Of a DNA stretch of 64,000 nt, positions 36,611 through 45,800 are shown in pieces. Under the pieces are notes generated by a model. The model worked only from the letters and a program-made list of their open reading frames with translations, was not told the origin of the DNA and ran no database searches. The stretch covers positions 372,001 to 436,000 of the forward strand of contig JABTUD010000001.1 in assembly GCA_015075555.1 (NCBI GenBank), read 5' to 3'. The DNA comes from Thermoflexaceae bacterium. Its GTDB lineage: Bacteria > Chloroflexota > Dehalococcoidia > Tepidiformales > Tepidiformaceae. The position numbers were made by a program, and so were the translations under genes. Each line of letters opens with the position of its first letter. Position 1 is the stretch's first letter.

Positions 36611-38067
36611 GCGAGCTCTGGCGGCTGACGGCGCATGAGGCCCACGAGCAGCTGCGGGCGAAGGAGTTCACCGCCGTTGAGCTGGCACAGTCGGTACTGG
36701 ATCGCATGGATGCGGTCGAAGGGCGCGTTCATGCCTACATCACCCCCACACCGGAGCTAGCGCTGGAACAGGCGCGCGAGGCTGATGCGCGGTTTGCGGC
36801 GGGCACCGCCACGCCGCTCACGGGCATTCCCGTGGCGGTGAAGGACATCATCGTGACAAAGGGCGTGCGTACGACAGCGGGGTCGAAGATCCTCGGCAAC
36901 TTTCTGCCGCCTTACGACAGCCATGTCAACGAGCAGCTCCGGCGCGCCGGGGCGGTGATGGCAGGGAAAGCGAACATGGACGAGTTCGCGATGGGTTCGA
37001 GCACGGAGCACTCAGCCTTCGGGCCGACGCGCAACCCGTGGAACCTGGAGCTCGTCCCGGGCGGTAGCTCGGGTGGCTCGGCCGCCGCGGTCAGCGCGGG
37101 GGAGTGCCTGGTGGCACTCGGCAGCGACACGGGCGGGAGCATTCGCCAGCCGGCGGCGCTATGCGGGGTGGTGGGCATCGACCCGACCTACGGGCGCGTC
37201 AGCCGCTATGGAATCATCGCGTTCGGCAGCTCGCTCGACCAGGTAGGGCCGCTGGGCCGCGACGTGGAGGATGCAGCAACGATGCTCGACTGCATCTCCG
37301 GTCACGACCCACGCGACAGCACCACCAATCCGGAGCCTGTGCCCGACCTGCGGCACTACCTGGGGCGGGATGTCAAGGGGATGCGCATCGGGGTGCCGAA
37401 GGAGTACTTCGTGGAGGGTATGGAGCCGGGCGTGCGGGCGCGCATCGAGGAAGCGCTTCAGCTGTTCGAGGGGCTCGGCTGCCGTGTCGACCGGGAGCTT
37501 TCGCTCCCAAGCACCGAGCACGCCCTCGCCGTGTACTACCTGATCGCACCGAGCGAGGCGAGCGCCAACCTGGCCCGTTACGACGGCGTGAAGTACGGGT
37601 TCAGCGACCGTACCGGCAGTTCGATGTGGGAGAACATGGAGCAGACCCGTGCGCGCGGCTTCGGAGAAGAGGTTAAGCGGCGGATCATGCTCGGAACGTA
37701 CGCCCTGAGCGCGGGCTACTACGACGCCTACTACCTGAAGGCCCAGAAAGTGCGCACGCTCATCCGCCGCGAGTTTGCTGCGGCATTCGAGAAGTTCGAC
37801 GTGCTGGTGACTCCAACTTCGCCCACCGTGGCGTTTCCCATCGGTGCGAAGACGGACGACCCCTACGCGATGTACCTGAACGATGTTTACACGCTGCCGA
37901 GCGCTGTGGCGGGCCTCCCGGCGATCAGTGTTCCCTGCGGCCTGAGCGACGGTCTCCCGGTGGGCCTGCAGATTATCGGCAACTTCTTCGATGAGGGGCG
38001 CATAGTCTCCGCCGCGCACGCATTCGAGCGCGCCCTGGGCTGGGCGAACCGGCTACCCGCGCTGTAG
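36607..38067 (+). CDS. gatA: Glutamyl-tRNA(Gln)/aspartyl-tRNA(Asn) amidotransferase subunit A
   Basis: A 486-residue amidase-signature enzyme that frees ammonia from glutamine for tRNA-dependent Gln/Asn synthesis. The Ser-cisSer-Lys triad is visible: Lys in [13 protein letters not shown], cis-Ser in [16 protein letters not shown], nucleophile Ser in [17 protein letters not shown]. Then [18 protein letters not shown] and [13 protein letters not shown] are family blocks. The segment usually read GLKPTYG is GIDPTYG here. The N-terminal start [18 protein letters not shown] is set by the gatC overlap. Confidence 0.95.
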   Translation: MSELWRLTAHEAHEQLRAKEFTAVELAQSVLDRMDAVEGRVHAYITPTPELALEQAREADARFAAGTATPLTGIPVAVKDIIVTKGVRTTAGSKILGNFLPPYDSHVNEQLRRAGAVMAGKANMDEFAMGSSTEHSAFGPTRNPWNLELVPGGSSGGSAAAVSAGECLVALGSDTGGSIRQPAALCGVVGIDPTYGRVSRYGIIAFGSSLDQVGPLGRDVEDAATMLDCISGHDPRDSTTNPEPVPDLRHYLGRDVKGMRIGVPKEYFVEGMEPGVRARIEEALQLFEGLGCRVDRELSLPSTEHALAVYYLIAPSEASANLARYDGVKYGFSDRTGSSMWENMEQTRARGFGEEVKRRIMLGTYALSAGYYDAYYLKAQKVRTLIRREFAAAFEKFDVLVTPTSPTVAFPIGAKTDDPYAMYLNDVYTLPSAVAGLPAISVPCGLSDGLPVGLQIIGNFFDEGRIVSAAHAFERALGWANRLPAL

Positions 38068-38137
38068 GCAAGGCGGGCGTCGCCGCTTCCATTACAATGC
38101 TCGTGCCAATTCCCCTTCCGACAACGGAGGTGTGACC

Positions 38138-40111
38138 GTGACCCAATCGAAAGAGATCGGCCTGCCTGTGCACGAGGTGTACCCGCCGCCAGCGCGCGTG
38201 CGAGATGGCGCCCTGGTCAGGAGCCGCGAGGAGTACCAGCGGCTGTACGACCGCAGCATCAACGACAGGGATGCGTTCTGGGCGGAGATGGCGAACGAGT
38301 ACATCGACTGGATGGCGCCGTTTTCCACGGTGTGCGAAGAAGACCTGCGGGCGGGGAAGATCGCCTGGTTTGGCGACGGGAAGTTGAACGTTTCGGTGAA
38401 CTGCCTCGACCGCCACCTGGCCACGAAAGGCGATAAGGTGGCGCTGCTCTGGGAGGGGGATGAGCCAGGCGAGAACCGGAGCGTGACCTACCGGGAGCTC
38501 TACGAGGAGACCTGCCGCCTGGCGAACGCACTCCGCGCGCGCGGCGTGGGCAGGGGCGACCGCGTGGCCATCTACATGAGCATGGTGCCCGAGCTGGCGG
38601 CGGCAATGCTTGCCTGCGCCCGCATCGGGGCGATCCACTCAGTCATCTTCGGCGGATTCAGCCCTCACTCCATCCGTGACCGTGTGGAGGACTCGTCCTG
38701 CAAGGCGATCATCACCCAGGACGAGGGCAGGCGCGGCGGGCGGCCTGTTCCGCTCAAGCGCAACGTCGATGAGGCGCTCGCCTCGGGGGGCGCCAGCGTC
38801 GAGTTCACCATCGTCTTCCGCCGAACCGGGAGCGATGTGCCGATGAAGCCCGGGCGCGACTTCTGGTGGCACGACGAGGTCGCGGGCCAACCCGCCGGGT
38901 GCACTCCCGAGCCGATGGATTCCGAGGACCCGCTGTTCATCCTCTACACCTCGGGCTCGACCGGGAAGCCGAAAGGCGTGCTCCACACCCAGGCGGGCTA
39001 TCTGCTCTACACAATGGTCACGCACCGTTATGTTTTCGACATCCGTGACGACGACATCTTCTGCTGTACGGCCGACATCGGCTGGGTGACCGGGCACAGC
39101 TACATCGTGTATGGCCCGCTAGGCAACGGTTCAACGAGCGTGGTTTTTGAGTCGATCCCGTCTTACCCGGATGCGGGCCGGTTCTGGGACCTGGTGGACC
39201 GCCTGGGGATCACCGTTTTCTACACGGCCCCCACGGCGATTCGCGCGCTCATGCGCGAGGGCGACGAGCCGGTGAAGCGCTACAGCCGGGAGTCGTTGCG
39301 GGTGCTTGGCACGGTGGGCGAACCGATCAATCCCGAGGCCTGGCGGTGGTACTACCGCGTGGTCGGGGAGGAGCGCTGCGCCATTGTCGACACCTACTGG
39401 CAGACGGAGACGGGCGGCCATGTGATCCAGGGCCTGGCCGGTGCGATCGACATGAAGCCGGGAGCGGGGTCGTTGCCGTTCTTCGGTGTGCGCCCGAGCG
39501 TTGTCGATGAGAGCGGGAAAGTGCTTACGGGGAATGAGGTAACGGGCCGGCTATGCTTCGACGCCTCCTGGCCAGGCATGATGAGGACCGTGTACGGCGA
39601 CCACCAGCGGTTCGTGCAGACGTACCTGACAGCCTACCCGGGCCGCTACTTCACAGGTGACGGCTGCCACCGCGATGGCGATGGCTACTACTGGATCACG
39701 GGGCGCGTAGACGATGTGCTGAACGTGGCCGGGCATCGCCTGGGCACGGCGGAGATAGAGGGCGCGCTGGTGGGCCACCCGGCCTGCGCCGAGGCGGCCG
39801 TGGTGGGCTTCCCGCACGACGTCAAAGGGACCGGGATCTACGCCTACGTGCTGCTGAAGCAGGGACACCACGCCTCGGATGGCCTGGCGCGCGAGCTTAG
39901 AGATGCGGTACGCACCGAGATCAGCCCGATTGCCACGCCGGACCGGATCCAGTTCGTGGAGGGGCTGCCGAAGACGCGTTCGGGCAAGATCATGCGCCGA
40001 ATCCTGAGGAAGGTCGCGGAAGGTGAGCCGGAGAACGTCGGCGACGTAACCACCCTGGCCGACCCGGCGGTTGTGGCCGACATCATTGCGGGAGCAGCAA
40101 CGGCGCGGTAG
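38138..40111 (+). CDS. acs: Acetyl-CoA synthetase (AMP-forming)
   Basis: A 657-residue adenylate-forming enzyme making acetyl-CoA from acetate, ATP and CoA. Blocks: [76 protein letters not shown] (P-loop), [52 protein letters not shown] and [15 protein letters not shown], whose Lys is the usual acetylation control site. GTG 38138 is seven bases after GGAGG; the GTG at 38132 is too close. TACAAT at 38093-38098 is a likely -10. Length is standard. Confidence 0.95.
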   Translation: MTQSKEIGLPVHEVYPPPARVRDGALVRSREEYQRLYDRSINDRDAFWAEMANEYIDWMAPFSTVCEEDLRAGKIAWFGDGKLNVSVNCLDRHLATKGDKVALLWEGDEPGENRSVTYRELYEETCRLANALRARGVGRGDRVAIYMSMVPELAAAMLACARIGAIHSVIFGGFSPHSIRDRVEDSSCKAIITQDEGRRGGRPVPLKRNVDEALASGGASVEFTIVFRRTGSDVPMKPGRDFWWHDEVAGQPAGCTPEPMDSEDPLFILYTSGSTGKPKGVLHTQAGYLLYTMVTHRYVFDIRDDDIFCCTADIGWVTGHSYIVYGPLGNGSTSVVFESIPSYPDAGRFWDLVDRLGITVFYTAPTAIRALMREGDEPVKRYSRESLRVLGTVGEPINPEAWRWYYRVVGEERCAIVDTYWQTETGGHVIQGLAGAIDMKPGAGSLPFFGVRPSVVDESGKVLTGNEVTGRLCFDASWPGMMRTVYGDHQRFVQTYLTAYPGRYFTGDGCHRDGDGYYWITGRVDDVLNVAGHRLGTAEIEGALVGHPACAEAAVVGFPHDVKGTGIYAYVLLKQGHHASDGLARELRDAVRTEISPIATPDRIQFVEGLPKTRSGKIMRRILRKVAEGEPENVGDVTTLADPAVVADIIAGAATAR

Positions 40112-40177
40112 GGTCAGTGGGGTTGCAGCCGGCGGGCCGTCTTGGCGGTTTCGCGTTTTGCATCAAGGGGGAAAAGC

Positions 40178-40255
<78 letters not shown>

Positions 40256-40473
40256 CCCGGGAAGGGAAGGCGGGGTTTGCTCCACCGCGGCAACGGAGGC
40301 GCCGCAGGAGCCATGCAGGCGGCCATGGCGCCTGCCCCCACCGGTCATTATGGGCCCGCCGAGGCCTTGCAGCCAGTGCCGGGCGGCGTTTCGCGTCCCC
40401 GTTACCCGGACAAGACCTCCCCCGGGGTGTAGGGTGGCGGAACCAGGGTGCCGCTAAGGACGTTGGAATTTGC

Positions 40474-42807
40474 GTGGGCGGTCTTGGAAGCCTTCAACGA
40501 GCCAGGCGGGTGGGCGAAAGCCTGCTTGCCGCTTCTGTGCTCACCCTTGCCGCGCTCGCGTTCTATGTGCGCTGCGCGCCTATCGGCGATCCCGGCAGGC
40601 AAATGGCCGTTCCCGGCACGGTGGTGCTCGATGCGCATGGAACGGTCCTGCAGCGCGACACGGCCGAGGGTATCCGAATCCCGGCCGGCCTCGACGCCGT
40701 GGCGCCCATTGCCATTGAGGCCACTATCGCGGCGGAGGACCAGCGATTCCGCAGCCACCCCGGCCTGGATTCGCTGGCGGTCGCGCGCGCCGTGTTCAGC
40801 TGGCGCTCGAATCCCTCGGGGGCTTCGACCATTTCGCAGCAGCTTGCGCGAAGGCTCTATCTGCGCGGTGCGCACGGCCCGGCCGTCATTCGCAAGGCAC
40901 GCGAGGCGCTCCTCGCTTTCCAGCTTGAGGCCCGCTATTCGAAGGAAGAGATCCTCCGCCTCTACCTGAACGAGGTGTACTACGGCCGCGGCGCCTACGG
41001 GATCGAGGCGGCCGCGCGCGTTTACTTCGACACCAGCGCACGGGACCTGGACCTGGCGCAGGCGGCGATGCTCGCGGGCCTCCCGCAGCTCCCTGGCGCC
41101 TACGATCCGACGGACGACCCGGCTGCAGCGAAGGCCCGTCAGCGCTACGTGCTCAATCGGCTGGTCGCGAGCGGCCGGGTGACGCGCGAGCAGGCGGATG
41201 AGGCGGCCGGGCGAGAGCTGGCGCTCCTGCCCGCGCTAACCCCGCCTATTGCCCCTCATTTCGTGGCCTTCGCGCTCGACGAGCTCGCCCGCCTGCGGCC
41301 TGACCTGGCCGGACGCCCCGGCCTGGTAATCGAGACCACGCTGGATGCGGGGCTGCAGCGAGAGGCGGAGCGCGTGGCTCGCCTGCGGCTCGAAGAGCTG
41401 CGGGATAAGAACGCCGGGAATGCCGCAGTCGTGGCGCTCGACCCTTCAACAGGCCGGATCCTCGTGATGGTAGGAAGCACGGGCTGGCGGGATGAAGGCA
41501 GGCAGATAAATATGGCGACCAGCCCCCGGCAGCCCGGGTCGGCGCTGAAGCCGTTCCTGTACGCGGCGGCCATGGAGCGGGGCTACACAGCGGCGACGCC
41601 GCTGCTCGATGTGCCGAGCACGTTTGAGACGCCTACGGGCACGTACTCGCCGCTGAACTACGATCGCCGGTTCCACGGCGTGGCGCCGCTCCGGGTGGCA
41701 CTGGCTTCGTCGTTCAACGTGCCCGCCGTTGCCACACTCGACGAAATCGGCATCGACGCCTTCCTGGAGATGGCCCACCGCGCCGGCCTCTCCACGCTCA
41801 CGGACAGCGAACGATACGGCCTCGCCCTCACGCTGGGCGGGGGCGAAGTGCGATTGACGGACCTGACGGCAGCCTTCGGCGCGTTCGCAAACGGCGGACA
41901 GCTGGCCCAGCCGTTCGCGGTCACGCGCGTCCGCGACACGGCGGGCAACGTGCTTTACGAACGAAGGCAGGCGAGCCCGCGCCAGGTGCTGACCCCGGAA
42001 CTGGCGTTCATCGTGGGCGACATGCTGGCAGATGCCGAAGCGCGTATCCCGGGATTCGGGCAGGGAAGCGTGCTCGACACCCCATTCTGGTCGGCGGTGA
42101 AGACGGGAACCACGACCGGGTTCCGCGACAACTGGGCGGTCGGTTACACGCCTGCGCGGGTGGTCGGGGTCTGGGTGGGGAACAGCGACAACAGCCCCAT
42201 GAAGGACGTTTCGGGGGTGGATGGCGCGGCGCCAATCTGGAGGAACGTGATTGAAGCGGTGAGCGCCGGGACAGGTGGCATGCCGCCCACGGCGCCGCGT
42301 GGTGTGGCGCGCGCGATTGTCTGTTCACCAACGGGGCTCCTGCCGGGACGGGACTGCCCATCGCCGGTTCGGGAGTGGTTCGTGGAGGGGACGCAGCCCC
42401 GCGCGACCGAGCGGTACTACGGGCGCACGGAGACGGGCGAGCTGACCGTGAACCCTCCGCCGGCAGCGCGCCCGTGGGCGGTGGAGGCGGGCCTCCTGCT
42501 TGCCAGCCCGGCGACGACCGTTGGCGAGGACGACGCCGTGCAGATACTGAGCCCTGCGCCGGGGAGTGTCTTCTTCCTGGCGCCCGAGCTTGAGCGGCAG
42601 GTGCTGCTGCTCAAGGCCTCGTTTCCGCCCGAAGCGGAGGCGACCGAGATACGCATCAACGGCGACCCTGTCGAGGCATCGCCGGGAGCGCTGGCCACGG
42701 CGGTCTGGAGGCTCCTACCGGGGCATCACCGCGTCGAGGCTGTGGCGTACATGCCGGGCGGTAGCCGCGCCACTGCCCACACCACTTTCGAGGTGAGAGC
42801 ACGATGA
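40474..42807 (+). CDS. pbpC: Penicillin-binding protein 1C
   Basis: A 777-residue class A PBP with an N-terminal anchor (residues ~15-32). GT51: IAAEDQRFRSHPGLD (Glu88), GASTISQQLARRLYLR, KAREALLAFQLEARYSKEEI and LNEVYYGRGAYGIEAAA. Transpeptidase: QPGSALKPF (Ser356), SSFN, VKTGTTTGFRDNW (Lys543). The C-terminal ~110 residues form the BiPBP_C beta domain that defines PBP1C (SPAPGSVFFLAPE, then HRVEAVAYMPGGSRA). GTG 40474 is used; GTG 40510 is an alternative. ATGA overlap with the alpha-2-macroglobulin gene reproduces the classical pbpC-yfhM pair. Confidence 0.92.
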   Translation: MGGLGSLQRARRVGESLLAASVLTLAALAFYVRCAPIGDPGRQMAVPGTVVLDAHGTVLQRDTAEGIRIPAGLDAVAPIAIEATIAAEDQRFRSHPGLDSLAVARAVFSWRSNPSGASTISQQLARRLYLRGAHGPAVIRKAREALLAFQLEARYSKEEILRLYLNEVYYGRGAYGIEAAARVYFDTSARDLDLAQAAMLAGLPQLPGAYDPTDDPAAAKARQRYVLNRLVASGRVTREQADEAAGRELALLPALTPPIAPHFVAFALDELARLRPDLAGRPGLVIETTLDAGLQREAERVARLRLEELRDKNAGNAAVVALDPSTGRILVMVGSTGWRDEGRQINMATSPRQPGSALKPFLYAAAMERGYTAATPLLDVPSTFETPTGTYSPLNYDRRFHGVAPLRVALASSFNVPAVATLDEIGIDAFLEMAHRAGLSTLTDSERYGLALTLGGGEVRLTDLTAAFGAFANGGQLAQPFAVTRVRDTAGNVLYERRQASPRQVLTPELAFIVGDMLADAEARIPGFGQGSVLDTPFWSAVKTGTTTGFRDNWAVGYTPARVVGVWVGNSDNSPMKDVSGVDGAAPIWRNVIEAVSAGTGGMPPTAPRGVARAIVCSPTGLLPGRDCPSPVREWFVEGTQPRATERYYGRTETGELTVNPPPAARPWAVEAGLLLASPATTVGEDDAVQILSPAPGSVFFLAPELERQVLLLKASFPPEAEATEIRINGDPVEASPGALATAVWRLLPGHHRVEAVAYMPGGSRATAHTTFEVRAR

Positions 42808-45800
42808 AGACGGAGATCATGAGCAGAGTGCGTACGTTCCTGGGCGACCCGCGCCGACGGATGCTGGCCGGGGCCGGGGCGGTGGTCCTTGTGGCGATAG
42901 CAGCCACCCTGGCGTTTGTGCTTACACGGGATGGTGGAACGTCCTATCCGTCGGACATAGAGCCGGAGGGTTTTTCCGTCTCGCCCCAGGGAGAGGACGT
43001 GAACCGGCTCTCACCCATCAAGGTGACATTCAAGACCGCTCCGGGGGAAAGGGACCCGGAGAAGGTGCTGAAGGTGGACCCGCCCACAGAAGGGCAGTAC
43101 GTATGGGTTAGCGAGCGGACGCTGCTCTTCCAGCCAGACTTCCCGGGTCTGCTTCGCGGGCAGGATTACGCCGTGACCGTATCCGCCCAGTCCGACGCGG
43201 GGCTCGATGAGCCGGTGGTTCACCGCTTCACGACCACGGGTGTGCTGACAGTCCAGGCCGTGATCCCCGCCCCGAACGACGTGGAAGTGCCCAGGGAAGG
43301 GCAGATCATGGTGCAGTTCAGCCGGTCAGTTGCGCCGCTGACTCTGCTGAGCGAGGCCTCGTCGAAGCCCGTGATCGAGTTCAACCCTCCACTCCCGGGG
43401 AAGGGCGAGTGGCTGAACACGTCGCTCTACCGCTTCATCCCCGAATCACTCACTGGCAACACGAAGTACGAGGCGCGCATCGCCGCGGGACTGACCTCCG
43501 CCGCCGATGGGGTACTGAAAGACGACTACACCTGGACCTTCAACACGTACAGCCCGGCGCTGGTGAGCGTCTCGCCCGAAGACAAGACGAAGTTCGCGAG
43601 CCTCCAGCAGAAGGTCGTGCTTGCGTTCAACCAGCCCATGGACACCGCGATGGCGGAGTCGAAGGTGCGGGTCACGGGGCCGAACAACACACCCGTGCCG
43701 GGCACGTCTTCCTGGAATGCCGAGCGGAGCACGCTGACGTTCACGCCGGCCGGAGCGCTGCTCTATCGAACCTCTTACACCATCGAGGTGCCAGCCGGTC
43801 TGAAAGGGGCGGGGGGCGGCGAAACCAGGACCGGGAGGAGCACCACCTTCCAGACTGCCGGCATCCCGGCCGTCGCCAGCACGGACCCGCCGAACGGCGC
43901 CACCTCGGCGAACCGCTATGGCATCCAGATCCTGTTCACGAACCCGATGGACGCGGAGTCGCTTGAGGGCAAGGTCTCCATCAGCGGAGTCGACCCGGCA
44001 AAGATCCGGGCGGACATGTACGGGGACCAGCTGACGCTCTGGGTGAACGCGCAGCTACTGCCATCGACGAGCTACACCGTGAGCATTGCGGCGGGCGCAA
44101 AGGACCGCTATGGCCAGGCGCTTGCACCCTACAGCTTCTCCTTTACCACCGGGCCGCGTTCGCCATTCACGGTGCTTGCCGTGCCCGGCCAGGTGGGGAA
44201 CTACTCGGCCTCGAACGAGCCAATGCTCTACTTCCACGCTACGAATACGGCCAGCGCTTCGTTCAAGCTCTACCGGCTAACGGCGACGGAGATGGAGAAC
44301 ATCCTTTCCCAGAACGGCATCCCACAGCTGCCGAACCGCCTCTGGACGCCTTCGTCCGACCCGATTCGAACATGGACGCAGGCGGTCTCGGGCAAAAAGG
44401 ACGAGGTGGTGATCGTATCGACCTCCCTCTCGGGAGGGGGGCCGCTCGCCAAGGGCGACTACTTTGTGCGTATGGATGAGGGTGGCTGGAGCAACGACCT
44501 TGCCTTCAGCGTGGTCGACACGGCGATTGTCACGAAGCTTTCCAATGACGAGTTCCTGGCGTGGGTGCTTGACCTTGATAGCGGGCGCGTATTGCCGGGC
44601 GTGAAGGTGCGGGCATTCGGCCAGGGGCTTGGGGCGGGAACGGATATGGTGACCGACGCAAGCGGACTTGCGTCCTTTACGGTCCCAAACCCGGCCGGTG
44701 CCTGGCCGCCCACCAATCGCAGCTACTACGCGCGGGTCGATGATAGCGGCCGAAAGGGGGTGGCTTCGACCCGCTGGCAAAACGGCACAGACCCGTACCA
44801 GGCCGGGATTCAGACCGAGTGGTACACGCGACTCTACATCGGCCACATCTACACGGAGCGGCCCATCTATCGCCCGGGCGAAGAGGTGTTCTACAAGGCG
44901 GTGGTGCGGACCGATGACGACGCCAGGTACTCGATCCCGGAGGGGGACCTGCCCGTCTACGTGGTCATCATGGATGCGCAGGGCAAGGAGTTACTGCGCG
45001 AGAAGGTCCAGCTGAATGAGTTTGGAACCATGGGCGGGTCGCTGAGGTTGCCCGATGGGGCGGCAATTGGCGAATACAGCGCCTTCCTCGCGGTCGTGCG
45101 GCCAGATGACCCGGACCGCCGTTACAGCGAACACGTTGCCGGCACCAGCTTTGCCGTCGCCGAGTTCCGCAAGCCCGAGTTCCAGGTTGAGGTCGCGACC
45201 GACCGTAAGTCATACGCCAGCGGCGACAGCATCGAGGCGAAGGTGACTGCGACGTACTTCTTCGGGGGCGGTCTCGAAGGCGCGGCCCTGGAGTGGTCCG
45301 TGCTCGGCGTCCCGCATTTCATGCGGGTCAAAGGCTACGAGCAGTTCTCATTCTCCGATTATGACTACTATCGGACTTCGGTTGTGCGCGAAGGGGTTCG
45401 CGCCCAGGGGAAGGGTGTGACCGGCGCCGACGGCAGCGCCACATTCAGCGTACCGGCGGAACTCAAGGGTGATGAGGGGGCGATGCAGTTCACGGTCTCG
45501 GCCACGGTGACGGACCAGACCGCACAGGTGGTGGCTTCGAGCATGAATGTGACCGTGCACCCGGCGAGCGGCTACGCGGGAATCAAGCCGGCCGAGTACC
45601 TGGGCGAAACAGGCAGGGAATCGCGTGTTGACCTTGTGACGGTGGATACGGAGGGCAAGGTCATCCCGAACCAGAAGGTGACCATGAAGGTTTACGAGCG
45701 CACCTGGGTCACCACCAAGGAGCAGACCATCGAAGGCGCGCGCCGTTACAGGAGCGAGCCCGTGGACAGGCTCGTCGAGACCCTCAGCACGACAACAGAC